DNA from: Chloroflexota bacterium
Lineage (GTDB): Bacteria > Chloroflexota > Anaerolineae > Anaerolineales > Anaerolineaceae
DNA length: 64,000 bases
Assembly: GCA_029777225.1 (NCBI GenBank)
Contig: JAKOSR010000090.1
Span: 3,169 to 67,168, forward strand
Reading direction: 5' to 3'
The notes beneath the pieces are model-generated. The model was not told where the DNA came from. It saw nothing but the letters and a program-made list of their open reading frames with translations, and ran no database searches. Both the position numbers and the translations under genes were made by a program. The first letter of the stretch is position 1; each line of letters begins with the position of its first letter. This document shows positions 35,516-44,141 of the stretch, piece after piece.

Positions 35516-36220
35516 ATGGAAATGAAAAGAATGAATCGTGAAACCATCATGGGCTGGATCAGGTCACTGGCCAAACGGCTTGTCGTTTTGGATGTTGAAG
35601 GGGCTGAGAACATCCCCGCGACTGGGGCGCTCCTGCTGACAACAAGCCATATCAGCCGCCTGGACACCCCGTTCCTGATGCTCTCTACGGAACGAAAAGA
35701 CGTGATTGGCGTTGTGGCCCAGGAATACAAGCGTGCTCCATTTTTTGGCTGGGTGCTCAACGCGCTTCGGGTAATCTGGATTTCGCGAGGGGAAAACGAC
35801 ATGGATGCCCTGCGTGAAGTCATGTCGTTCCTGTCCAAAGGCTGGGTGGTTGGGATTGCCCCAGAAGGTCGGCGTTCAAGGTCTGGCCAGCTGGAAGAAG
35901 GCAAACCCGGCGCGGCGCTCATCGCGGAGCGGGCAGATGTGCCCATCATCGCCGCGACAGTGTCCGGCTCGGATACGATGACGCGCTCGCTGCTCCGTTT
36001 TCGCAAGATGCGTGTTCGGGTGGCCTTCGGCAAGCCTTACAAGTTGGCCATCGAGGACCTTGAGCACCACAAAGAGAGGCTGCAGTCCGCAACGGACGAA
36101 ATCATGTGCCAGATTGCCGCGCTGATGCCCGCGGAACTGCGGGGTTATTACGCGGAATACCCCCGGGTGGGTGAGATCCTGGCCGGCCAGAACCCCCCAA
36201 GCTTAGGAGGAGAACAATGA
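35516..36220 (+). CDS. plsC: 1-acyl-sn-glycerol-3-phosphate acyltransferase
   Basis: This 234-residue enzyme has the canonical block I HISRLD (HX4D), the FFGWVLNALRVIWISRG block, PEGRRSRSGQLEEGKPGAA and a Pro-Ile-Ile block IV. It should acylate lysophosphatidate to phosphatidate, the substrate of cdsA. Three nearby ATGs (35516, 35522, 35531) leave the start uncertain, as no good ribosome site is close. The stop overlaps the rhomboid gene by four bases. Confidence 0.9.
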   Translation: MEMKRMNRETIMGWIRSLAKRLVVLDVEGAENIPATGALLLTTSHISRLDTPFLMLSTERKDVIGVVAQEYKRAPFFGWVLNALRVIWISRGENDMDALREVMSFLSKGWVVGIAPEGRRSRSGQLEEGKPGAALIAERADVPIIAATVSGSDTMTRSLLRFRKMRVRVAFGKPYKLAIEDLEHHKERLQSATDEIMCQIAALMPAELRGYYAEYPRVGEILAGQNPPSLGGEQ

Positions 36221-36897
36221 TCCCAATCCGTGATGAAACCAAAACCCGCACGACCCCCATTGTGAATTATTTGCTCATTCTGGCCAACGTCGCGGTCTTC
36301 CTTTACATGCTTCTGCTTGGCCCAAAGGCGGACTCCCTGGTGTACCAATATGCCATGACGCCCGCCAACGTGACCTCAGGCCTGGATTTTGGCGACATCC
36401 GCTCGACACTCATCAGCATGTTCATGCACGCCGGATGGATGCACCTTATTGGGAACATGCTTTACCTGTGGATTTTTGGCGACAATGTGGAAGATCACCT
36501 TGGGCACGTGGGCTACCTGCTTTTCTACCTGGCGGGTGGCTTCGTGGCAGCCGGTGCGCACGTGTTGGTGAATCCCAGCTCACAAATCCCGACCGTGGGC
36601 GCGAGCGGGGCCATCGCGGCGGTGCTGGGAGCCTACCTGATTTTCTATCCGCGTGCACGGGTTTACACCTTCGTCCCGCTGGGCTATTTTATGCGCCTCA
36701 CCCTGCTGCCAGCATCCATCGTCTTGGTGATGTGGTTCGTGCTGCAGCTTTTCAATGGCGTGTTGAGCATTGGCGCGGCAGATGTGGGTGGAACTGCCTT
36801 CTGGGCGCACATCGGCGGATTTGTTTTCGGGGTGGTTGTTGGGTTCCTGTTCAAGAACCGGTCCGCGACCAAGCCCGCACCGCCCGTTTGGAGCTAA
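36217..36897 (+). CDS. rhomboid family intramembrane serine protease
   Basis: This 226-residue protein has six membrane helices. The catalytic Ser is in TVGASGAIAAVLGAY and the His in FWAHIGGFVFG; the loop-1 motif reads HLIGNMLYLWIFG. Rhomboids cut membrane proteins within the bilayer. AGGAGG precedes the ATG, which overlaps the plsC stop (ATGA). It is the last gene of a plus-strand run that also carries a PrsW-like protease. Confidence 0.94.
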   Translation: MIPIRDETKTRTTPIVNYLLILANVAVFLYMLLLGPKADSLVYQYAMTPANVTSGLDFGDIRSTLISMFMHAGWMHLIGNMLYLWIFGDNVEDHLGHVGYLLFYLAGGFVAAGAHVLVNPSSQIPTVGASGAIAAVLGAYLIFYPRARVYTFVPLGYFMRLTLLPASIVLVMWFVLQLFNGVLSIGAADVGGTAFWAHIGGFVFGVVVGFLFKNRSATKPAPPVWS

Positions 36898-36911
36898 ACC
36901 GATAGATTCTT

Positions 36912-36950
36912 AAAAAAACAGGCCGCGCCAATCGCGCGGCCTGTTTTTTG
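36912..36950. terminator. bidirectional terminator after rhomboid / galE
   Basis: ACAGGCCGCGC pairs with GCGCGGCCTGT, flanked by seven A residues on the left and six T on the right, so it can work for both converging genes. Confidence 0.85.
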
Positions 36951-36961
36951 AGGGCTTGGGT

Positions 36962-37972
36962 TTAATAGTGGATCACCCGGTCCCGAACCTGGCCCCAGCG
37001 GAGGGCATCGGCGATGCCTTGCTCGATGGAAAGTTCCGCTTTCCAACCAAGCAGGCGGGCGGCCTTGTCCGCGTTGGCAAAGGCGCCAGCCACGTCCCCC
37101 GGACGGGCTGGGCGAATCGAGACGGGGATTTTTTGGCCGTAGACCTTCTCGAAGGCGGCAATGAATTCCTTGACGGTGACTCCTTTGCCGGTCCCCAGGT
37201 TGATTACCGAATAGGGAGTGCCGACGGAGGCTTCCGCCTCGATGACCGAGTCGAACCGTTCCACCGCGTTCAGGTGGGCGCGGGCCAGGTCCCAAACATG
37301 GAGGTAATCACGGATGCCGGAACCATCCCGAGTGGGCCAGTCGACGCCCGTCAGGTAAAAGACGGGTTCACGCCCCAGGGCCACCTCGACCAACTTGCCG
37401 ATCAGGTGGGTTGGGAACTGGATGTGCAAGCCAGTGCGCATTTTGGGGTCAGCCCCGATGGGGTTAAAATAACGCAGGGCAATGCCTTTCAGGTTGTACG
37501 CGCTGCAAAAATCGCTCAGAATCATTTCCATCATGTACTTGGTACGCGAGTAGGGGCTGTTTGGCCGCAAGGGGGATTCCTCGGTAACCATAAAACCAGG
37601 GACCACATCATAAAGCGCCGCGGAGGAACTGAAGACCACACGGTTGTAGCCAAGCTCCGAGAGCAAACGGAAAAATTCCATGGACTTGACCACGTTTTCC
37701 TTGTAATACTCGTAGGGCCGGGTGACCGATTCCGGCACCACAATCAGGGCGGCACAGTGGATGGTGGCGAAAATATCGGGATGGTCGCTAAAAACACGAC
37801 GGACCATCGCCCGGTCCGCGATATCCGCCTCGTAGAAAATCCTATCCCGCACGAATTCGCGCCGACCGGTAACCAGGGAATCGAGGAGGATGGGCGTGTG
37901 GCCGTTATCCTCCAGGACCGAAGCGATGGTACTGCCAATATAACCCGCGCCGCCAGTGATAAGAATTTTCAT
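36962..37972 (-). CDS. galE: UDP-glucose 4-epimerase
   Basis: This 336-residue short-chain dehydrogenase-type epimerase has the NAD motif ITGGAGYIGS at the N terminus, SSSAALYD with the catalytic Ser, YSRTK (YxxxK), RYFNPIGAD and DYLHVWDLARAH. It supplies UDP-galactose or related sugars for glycans. The ATG lies 12 bases after the stop of the upstream MFS gene, so the two form an operon. Confidence 0.93.
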   Translation of the reverse strand: MKILITGGAGYIGSTIASVLEDNGHTPILLDSLVTGRREFVRDRIFYEADIADRAMVRRVFSDHPDIFATIHCAALIVVPESVTRPYEYYKENVVKSMEFFRLLSELGYNRVVFSSSAALYDVVPGFMVTEESPLRPNSPYSRTKYMMEMILSDFCSAYNLKGIALRYFNPIGADPKMRTGLHIQFPTHLIGKLVEVALGREPVFYLTGVDWPTRDGSGIRDYLHVWDLARAHLNAVERFDSVIEAEASVGTPYSVINLGTGKGVTVKEFIAAFEKVYGQKIPVSIRPARPGDVAGAFANADKAARLLGWKAELSIEQGIADALRWGQVRDRVIHY

Positions 37973-37984
37973 GGGACCTGCTTT

Positions 37985-39310
37985 CTATGAATAAATCATT
38001 GGTTCCTGGGCTGTCACCTTGCGCACGCTGAGCAGGATGAAGAAACCCACAATCAAAAAGAGAATGATGGCACCAACCGCCCAGAACAGCCCCGCCTGTT
38101 CCGCTGCCAGTTCGGCCATGCCGTGGTTGATGTAGAAGTTGTGCATGCGATAGGAAACCGTGCTAAATACCAGCGGACCGACAAAGGTGGATGTTCGGCC
38201 GGCGACGGAAAGGAAGCCGTAAAACTCAGTGGTTTTTCCGGCTGGAGCCAGCTGGGAGACCATCGTGCGGCTGACAGCCTGGGCCCCGGAGAGCGCGAAG
38301 CCGGCGAAGGCACCGATGACGAAGAACATAGTCATGGACTTGATAAAGAAAATCCCAACCAGGGAAATCATCAGGACAACAAGGGAAATGGTGATAGCTT
38401 GCTTGCTGCTTTGTTTGTCTGAAATCTTGCCAAACAACAGCGCGCCAAGCGCGCCGGTGATTTGGATGACAATCACAAACAGGATGAGCTGCACCTGTTC
38501 CATGCCAAAGAGAGTGGCGCCGATGATGGCCGCGAAATCCATCAGCATCATGATGCCGTCGTTGTAAATCAGAAAGGCGGCCATGTACTTGATGAATTCC
38601 TTGTAATTACGTACGTCCCGGAAAGTGGTACCCAACTTTTTTAGGGCGACGCTGAAAACGGACTCACCGGCTGGAATGATTTCCGGTTCGGTCAGCTCGC
38701 GCACTTTCAAATAGATGGGCAAGGAGGAAAGCAGGTAAAAGAAGGCCGCAATCAGGAAGGCGAACGGGATGAAAGCGTTGCCGATAAGTTGGATGGGAAC
38801 AAGGACGAAAAGCAGTGAAATAACCCCGCCAACCATGCCGACCGCCCAGCCCTTGCCTGAGATGTAGCCGATAGTTTGGGGTGTGGAGATATCCACCAGC
38901 AGGGCATCGTAAAACACCTGCGCGCCCCGATAGCCAATTTCAGCAAGAATGAAAAAGACCATGCCGGTTATCACATCGCCAGCCCGTACAAAGAAGAGCA
39001 TGGCGGTAAAAATGACCGAGAGGGTGGTGAAGATGAATAGCAGGCGTTTTTTGGAGCGGGAAAAATCCGCAATGGAACCGAGAATTGGCGAGATGAGCGC
39101 GACCAAAACCGCGGCGATGCCGACTGACCAGCCCCACAGACGGGTGCCTTCAGCCCCACCGACGACGGCGTTTTTGAAGTAGGCTGAATAAACGGCCAAC
39201 AGGACAATGGCAGCGTAAGAGGAGTTGCCAAAATCGTACATGTACCAGGCGCGCCTGGCCTGGCGGGCGGACTTAGTTTGGTCCAGTAATGCTTTGGGGG
39301 ATGTTTCCAT
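37985..39310 (-). CDS. UMF1/Atg22-like MFS transporter
   Basis: This 441-residue carrier has about twelve membrane helices. The opening WYMYDFGNSSYAAIVLLAVYS cut to WYMYDFGNSSYA is typical of the UMF1/Atg22-like group, as are GSIADFSRSKKR after helix 2 and GRTSTFVGPL in the second half. Yeast Atg22 exports amino acids from the vacuole; bacterial substrates are unknown. AGGAAT precedes the ATG. galE follows 12 bases downstream. Confidence 0.85.
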   Translation of the reverse strand: METSPKALLDQTKSARQARRAWYMYDFGNSSYAAIVLLAVYSAYFKNAVVGGAEGTRLWGWSVGIAAVLVALISPILGSIADFSRSKKRLLFIFTTLSVIFTAMLFFVRAGDVITGMVFFILAEIGYRGAQVFYDALLVDISTPQTIGYISGKGWAVGMVGGVISLLFVLVPIQLIGNAFIPFAFLIAAFFYLLSSLPIYLKVRELTEPEIIPAGESVFSVALKKLGTTFRDVRNYKEFIKYMAAFLIYNDGIMMLMDFAAIIGATLFGMEQVQLILFVIVIQITGALGALLFGKISDKQSSKQAITISLVVLMISLVGIFFIKSMTMFFVIGAFAGFALSGAQAVSRTMVSQLAPAGKTTEFYGFLSVAGRTSTFVGPLVFSTVSYRMHNFYINHGMAELAAEQAGLFWAVGAIILFLIVGFFILLSVRKVTAQEPMIYS

Positions 39311-39523
39311 GAAATGATTCCTATTCCTTATTGATTTCCGGCCGATTGATAAATGGGATAAGTCACCTGGGATGATGGTTTCAAAGGACCGGTTGGACTA
39401 ACAATTTTTTCCGCATTATTGTATCAGACCCTTATCGTTCGCGTGTGAAATGCGCGGGGTGAGACCCGCTGGCAAGCTTGGGCAAAACGGTCGGAAGAGG
39501 TCGCGGTGGTTTAGAATTGGGGC

Positions 39524-40015
39524 ATGACCCAACAGTCCATCACAAACCCCCGGCGATTGCCGGTCGCGGAAGGCGATTACGCACCTGATTTCACGCTGGC
39601 TGATATCAACCAGCGCGTCTTTACGCTTTCAGAGCTCTATCCACTTGGCAAGGTGTTGCTGGTGTTTAATATCGGGGTCACCTGAGGGCACTGCGTCCGA
39701 CACATGGCGCAGTTGTGCCGTGACCAAGCCCGTTTTGACGCAGTGGGGACCAGCGTGCTTGTGCTCGTGCCCAATGGGCCCAACCTTCTGGGCAGGACGC
39801 TGCCGGAAATCCAGCCCACTTACCCGGTTTTGATGGACAAGGGCTCAAAGGTGGCGGCGGTTTATTCGGGAATAACGCAATACTGGTTGAACGGCACGCC
39901 CATGGCCTTTATCGTGGACAAACAGGGCGTGGTGCGGTTCGCGCGGGTTCTGGAATCTCAATCCGACGAACTGGATAACGAGGAAATTCTCACTTACCTG
40001 GCCGGGCTGGATTAA
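39524..40015 (+). CDS. selenocysteine-containing redoxin (AhpC/TSA-like), UGA at codon 54
   Basis: Read through one in-frame TGA (39683-39685), this gives a 163-residue thioredoxin-fold redoxin: EGDYAPDFTLADINQ, LLVFNIGVT-U-GHC, then PTYPVLMDKGSKVAAVY and GTPMAFIVDKQGVVRFAR. The UGA sits exactly where such proteins carry their first redox residue, giving U54-G-H-C57. Both halves are in the same frame and both match the fold, which argues against decay. A stem-loop starts right after the UGA. The role is probably thiol-dependent peroxide or disulfide reduction. Selenocysteine insertion genes (selA, selB, selC, selD) are not in the window. A nonsense mutation or sequencing error remains the alternative. 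Confidence 0.82.
39686..39719 (+). promoter_or_regulatory. candidate bacterial SECIS element
   Basis: Directly after the UGA, GGCAC (39687-39691) pairs with GTGCC (39715-39719), TGCG (39692-39695) with CGCA (39708-39711), and CC (39697-39698) with GG (39706-39707). One T at 39696 is bulged near the top and the seven-base loop starts with G. A bulged U and a loop G are known SelB-binding features. Confidence 0.65.
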
Positions 40016-40038
40016 GCACGCACCCCATGGATAATAAG

Positions 40039-40067
40039 AAACACCCCCGCGTGAAGCGGGGGTGTTT
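40039..40067. terminator. bidirectional terminator between redoxin and P-type ATPase genes
   Basis: AAACACCCCCGC pairs perfectly with GCGGGGGTGTTT around a five-base loop, between converging genes. Confidence 0.8.
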
Positions 40068-40087
40068 GGGTATCAGAGCTCTGTAAC

Positions 40088-42961
40088 TTAAGCCTTTGAG
40101 GTTTCGAATTGCCTGGAGGCAATCGCTTTCATAACTTCCGCGGCAATGCTGGGGAGCAGGATGAGCGGCAGGATAATCAGCCAATGGGCCAGGTCTATGG
40201 AGCTGGTGTTAAAGACGTTCTGCAGGAAGGGCACATAGATAACCAACATTACCAGTACCAGGGAAACCAACACAGCCAGGTTCATGTTCTTGTTACTGAA
40301 GATGCCAATCTTGGTCAGGTTGTAGTATTCCGACCGGGATGTGTAAGCCCGTAGCAGCTCACTGCTGGAGAGCGTGACAAACGCGAGGGTTTCCGCCAGC
40401 TTGAGGCTGCCTTCCATGTTGAAGAGGCTGAGGCCTTTCCAGCCGAGCATGAAAGCGCCAAGGGTCGCGGTGGTGATGGCGATGGTTTGGACGATGATGC
40501 CCCGCAGCATGTACTTGTTGATGATTGGCTCGGTGGTGGGGCGAGGCGGGTGTTGCATGATATCCGGGTCGCCTTTTTCAGTGCCCAGGGCCAGGGCCGG
40601 CGCGCCGTCTGTAACCAGGTTGAGCCACAACAGCTGGATAGCCGTGAGGGGAGGCGGCCAACCGAACAGCGTGGCAAGGAAGATAATCATAATCTCCGCG
40701 ATGTTGCAGGAAATCAGGTAGTAGACAAACTTGCGGATGTTGCTGTAGATGATGCGGCCCTGTTCCACGGCGGAGACAATGGAGGCGTAATTGTCATCCG
40801 TGAGGACCATGTCGGCGGTTTCCTTTGCAACGTCCGTGCCGGTGATGCCCATGGCCACGCCAATATCGGAGCGTTTAATGGCTGGGGCGTCGTTGACGCC
40901 GTCGCCGGTCATCGCGACCACTTCACCATCCTGGCGCAGGGCGTCGACAATCTTCATTTTGTGTTCCGGGCTAACGCGTGCGTAGACATCGGTTATCTTG
41001 ACGATTTCGCGCATTTCCTCGGGGGTCTTGTCGTCGATTTCAGCGCCGGTGAGCACCTGGTGACCAGGCAGCAGCAAGCCGATATCCTCGGCAATGGCCT
41101 TGGCGGTGTTCGGGAAATCGCCGGTAATCATGACAGAGCGAATGCCGGCTGTTTGCGCTTCCTTGAGGGCGGGTTTCACTTCCGGTCGTGAAGGATCAAT
41201 CATACCAATCAGGCCGACAAAGATGAGGTCCTGTTCCAGGACTTCGCTTTCCAATGCGTCTGGCAGCTTGGCCACGGGGCGATAAGCCACCCCCAACACA
41301 CGCAGGGCACGGCTGGTCATCTGTTGGTTCGCGTCCAAAACGGCCTGTTTCAGCTCGTCGGTCATCGGAATGGGGGCGTTATCCATATCCGCGCGGTACT
41401 TGCAGAGGTTCAGAACGACATCGGGGGCACCTTTGACGGCAATCACATGCCAGTTGCGGTCCTGGTCTGCAAAGAAGGGGGAAATGTCGCCACCGCCCGG
41501 ATTGACGATGCTATGGATGGTGACCATGCGCTTGCGGACGGAGTCAAACGGAATTTCCTGCTTACGCGGGTAGGCCTGGTTGAGTGTCTTGGCGGATGCG
41601 CCAGCTTTGAGCGCGGCCACCAGGATGGACCCTTCGGTTGGGTCGCCAACCATGCGGTACGTGGATTTTCCTTCACTTTCACCGGAGCTTTCGAGCTGGG
41701 CGTCGTTGTTGAGCGTGCCAATCCACAGCGCGGTGCGGGCCGAGGGGTAGCGTGTTATGTCAATCTTGTTGCCATCAATCATAAAGTCGCCGACCGGTTC
41801 GTAGCCGGTGCCGGTGATATCGATGTACTGATCGTCGGTCCAGAGGCTGGTAACGGTCATTTGGTTTTGGGTGAGGGTGCCCGTCTTATCGGTGCAAATG
41901 GTGGTGACGGAGCCCAGGGTTTCCACGGACGCCAGTTTGCGGATGAGGGCGTGGCGGTTGACCATTTCACGCATGCCACCAGCCAGGCTGATGGTGACCA
42001 CGGCAGGCAAGCCTTCGGGGACAGCGGCGATTGCAAGCGAGACAGCAATCATGAACAGGTCCAACAGACCGTCCTGGATAACCTTGCTGCCAAGGTCGAG
42101 GCCGCCATGGGTGATGAACAGCCGAATGGCGCCAATGCCGAAGACCAGGCCACACACCACCATGGCAGCGATGCCGAGGGTCTTGCCGAGCTGGTCCAGG
42201 CGCTTTTGCAGCGGGGTTTGTTCTTCTTCCACGGTTTGCAGCATGGTGGCAATCAGGCCCAGTTGCGTGTGCATACCGGTGCTGGTGACCACGCCCTTGC
42301 CACGGCCATAGGTGACGGTGGTGCCCATGAATGCGCTGTTCTGACGGTCCCCAATGGGGATGTCAGCGTTTAGCTGGCCTTCCGCGCTCTTTTTCGCCGG
42401 GACGGATTCGCCGGTGAGCGAGGCTTCTTCGATGCTCAGGTTAATGGCCTCCAGCAGGCGGATATCCGCGGGTACGAAGTTGCCGGCTTCGATGAACACC
42501 AGGTCACCCGGGACCAGTTCACGGGCCGGGATGGTTTGGCGGTGGCCGTCACGCAACACCTGGGATTCGGGGGCGGCCATCTTGCGCAGGGCAGCTAACG
42601 AGGCCTGGGCGCGTGACTCCTGGACAATGCCCATGATGGCATTCAGGACTACAATCAAGAGGATGGCGCCGGCTTCAACCCAGTCCCCCAGGACCATGGA
42701 AATGGCAGCAGCCCCAATCAGTAGCCAGATTACAAAGCTGTTGATTTGTTCCCAAAGCATCTGGAGAAAGGTGGTGCCTTTCTTTTCGACCAGTTCGTTA
42801 GTGCCATACTGGGCAATGCGCCGGCTGGCCTCTTCGGCGCTCAAACCGGTTTCAGCAGGCACATCCAGCTCCTGGAGCACCTGCTCGGGCTGAAGCGCGT
42901 GCCAGGAGATGCTCAGCTTCTCATCGGGAGCGGCCTGGGTCTTATCGGAATTTTCACTCAT
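40088..42961 (-). CDS. P-type Ca2+-transporting ATPase (P2A-like)
   Basis: This 957-residue pump has about ten membrane helices. The phosphorylated Asp is about residue 358 in CTDKTGTLT, the actuator motif is SLTGESVP and the hinge is MTGDGVNDAPAIKRSDIG. Ion-site residues match SERCA-type pumps: AAVPEGLPAVVT in helix 4, SCNIAEIMIIF with Glu in helix 5 and NLVTDGAPALALG in helix 6, so Ca2+ is the likely substrate, with Mn2+ as an alternative. AAGGAGG precedes the ATG. It is a single-gene unit with a -10-like TATAAT upstream. Confidence 0.93.
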   Translation of the reverse strand: MSENSDKTQAAPDEKLSISWHALQPEQVLQELDVPAETGLSAEEASRRIAQYGTNELVEKKGTTFLQMLWEQINSFVIWLLIGAAAISMVLGDWVEAGAILLIVVLNAIMGIVQESRAQASLAALRKMAAPESQVLRDGHRQTIPARELVPGDLVFIEAGNFVPADIRLLEAINLSIEEASLTGESVPAKKSAEGQLNADIPIGDRQNSAFMGTTVTYGRGKGVVTSTGMHTQLGLIATMLQTVEEEQTPLQKRLDQLGKTLGIAAMVVCGLVFGIGAIRLFITHGGLDLGSKVIQDGLLDLFMIAVSLAIAAVPEGLPAVVTISLAGGMREMVNRHALIRKLASVETLGSVTTICTDKTGTLTQNQMTVTSLWTDDQYIDITGTGYEPVGDFMIDGNKIDITRYPSARTALWIGTLNNDAQLESSGESEGKSTYRMVGDPTEGSILVAALKAGASAKTLNQAYPRKQEIPFDSVRKRMVTIHSIVNPGGGDISPFFADQDRNWHVIAVKGAPDVVLNLCKYRADMDNAPIPMTDELKQAVLDANQQMTSRALRVLGVAYRPVAKLPDALESEVLEQDLIFVGLIGMIDPSRPEVKPALKEAQTAGIRSVMITGDFPNTAKAIAEDIGLLLPGHQVLTGAEIDDKTPEEMREIVKITDVYARVSPEHKMKIVDALRQDGEVVAMTGDGVNDAPAIKRSDIGVAMGITGTDVAKETADMVLTDDNYASIVSAVEQGRIIYSNIRKFVYYLISCNIAEIMIIFLATLFGWPPPLTAIQLLWLNLVTDGAPALALGTEKGDPDIMQHPPRPTTEPIINKYMLRGIIVQTIAITTATLGAFMLGWKGLSLFNMEGSLKLAETLAFVTLSSSELLRAYTSRSEYYNLTKIGIFSNKNMNLAVLVSLVLVMLVIYVPFLQNVFNTSSIDLAHWLIILPLILLPSIAAEVMKAIASRQFETSKA

Positions 42962-43004
42962 ACTATCCTTCCTCCTTGGTAGTAATAATTTACACTAAAC
43001 TCTC

Positions 43005-43010
43005 ATTATA
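43005..43010 (-). promoter_or_regulatory. possible -10 box of the P-type ATPase gene
   Basis: A perfect TATAAT on the minus strand lies about 45 bases upstream of the ATG in the divergent gap before holB. No good -35 box is visible. Confidence 0.35.
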
Positions 43011-43132
43011 GCCGAAATGTCTGGCATGCCTGCCGGATGGAGGTCTGGAAAAGGCCGGCCTCCCGTCAGGGCTGGCAATAAATTGGCGGCGGACGAACGC
43101 TGGCTGAAAGACGGGGATGGTACAATTTGGGC

Positions 43133-44137
43133 ATGGCATGGAACATCCTCGGGAATGAAGGCAGCGTCAATTTTTTAAAGGAGCACACCCGTGCTGAGAA
43201 GCTGCGGCATGCCTACCTGATTACCGGCCCACTGGGTTCAGGCAGGCGCACGCTGGCCCTGGCGTTCGTTAAAGCGCTGAACTGTGAGCATCCGCCGGCT
43301 GAAGGTGAGTTTTGTGGCCAATGCCTGCCCTGCAGGCAGATTGACGGCCAAGCCTTTCCCGATTTGTTCGTTTTAACCCCACCTGAGGGGGCGCGCGATT
43401 TGCGCATAGACCAGGTGCGGGAGATGCAGCAAACCCTGGCGCTTTCGCCTTATCGTTCCAAGTACCGCGTGGTGCTCATCCCGGATTTTCAACGGGCGAC
43501 TGCTGCGGCCTCCAACGCCCTGCTCAAGTCGCTGGAGGAGCCACCTTCCAAGGCTTTGCTCATCCTGACCGCGGACGCCCGGGAAAGCCTGTTGGAAACC
43601 ATCGCGTCGCGTTGCGAGGTTGTGCGTATGCGTCCGTTACCGGTGGGGGAGCTTGAAAAAGGGCTGGTGACGGATTTCGCGTTGGCACCGGAAAAGTCCA
43701 GGCTCCTGGCGCACCTTTCGGCTGGCCGGGTGGGCTACGCGGTGCGCTACGCGCGGGATGAAAGCCTGCTTGAGCGCCACCAGGAAGCGATGGACCAGCT
43801 GCTTGAGCAGTTATCCAGTTCACGACGGGCGAGGTTGCAGTACGCCGAACGCCTGAGCAAGCAAAAAACACCTTCCAGGGAGCAGTTCACATGGCTGGTT
43901 TCAGCCTGGCTGCCGTTCTGGCGCGATGTGCTGATTTGCCGCGAAAATGCAAGCCTACCATTGGTTAACCTGGCGTATGAGGCACGCATCCAGGCGACCG
44001 CGCGAGCAGTGGACCACGCCACAGCGCTTTCCATCCTAAAGGCGCATGAAGAAGCGCTTGCCGCGCTGGATAAATACGCGAATCCGCGTTTGGTGTTTGA
44101 AAACCTGCTGATGCGCTTGCCAAAGCTGGACGTTTAG
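43133..44137 (+). CDS. holB: DNA polymerase III delta prime subunit
   Basis: This 334-residue clamp-loader subunit has an AAA+ fold with a degenerate P-loop TGPLGSGRRT, a zinc site made from C-x10-C-x2-C-x2-C (NCEHPP...CGQCLPC), DLRIDQVREM and NALLKSLEEPP. The SRC motif (ASRCEVVRM) is present. The start at 43133 is the ATG; an upstream in-frame TTG is less likely. chrA follows after four bases. Confidence 0.92.
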   Translation: MAWNILGNEGSVNFLKEHTRAEKLRHAYLITGPLGSGRRTLALAFVKALNCEHPPAEGEFCGQCLPCRQIDGQAFPDLFVLTPPEGARDLRIDQVREMQQTLALSPYRSKYRVVLIPDFQRATAAASNALLKSLEEPPSKALLILTADARESLLETIASRCEVVRMRPLPVGELEKGLVTDFALAPEKSRLLAHLSAGRVGYAVRYARDESLLERHQEAMDQLLEQLSSSRRARLQYAERLSKQKTPSREQFTWLVSAWLPFWRDVLICRENASLPLVNLAYEARIQATARAVDHATALSILKAHEEALAALDKYANPRLVFENLLMRLPKLDV

Positions 44138-44141
44138 CCCC

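Noticed and set aside
36956..37990. 344-codon open frame opposite galE
   Set aside because: galE has all catalytic motifs; the opposite frame has no recognisable domain.
39704..40015. Separate 103-residue gene starting with MAQLCRDQ
   Set aside because: It is the second half of the redoxin; the upstream frame is continuous across a single TGA and completes the fold.
41324..42373. 349-codon open frame opposite the P-type ATPase
   Set aside because: The ATPase motifs on the minus strand are complete, so this is a shadow.
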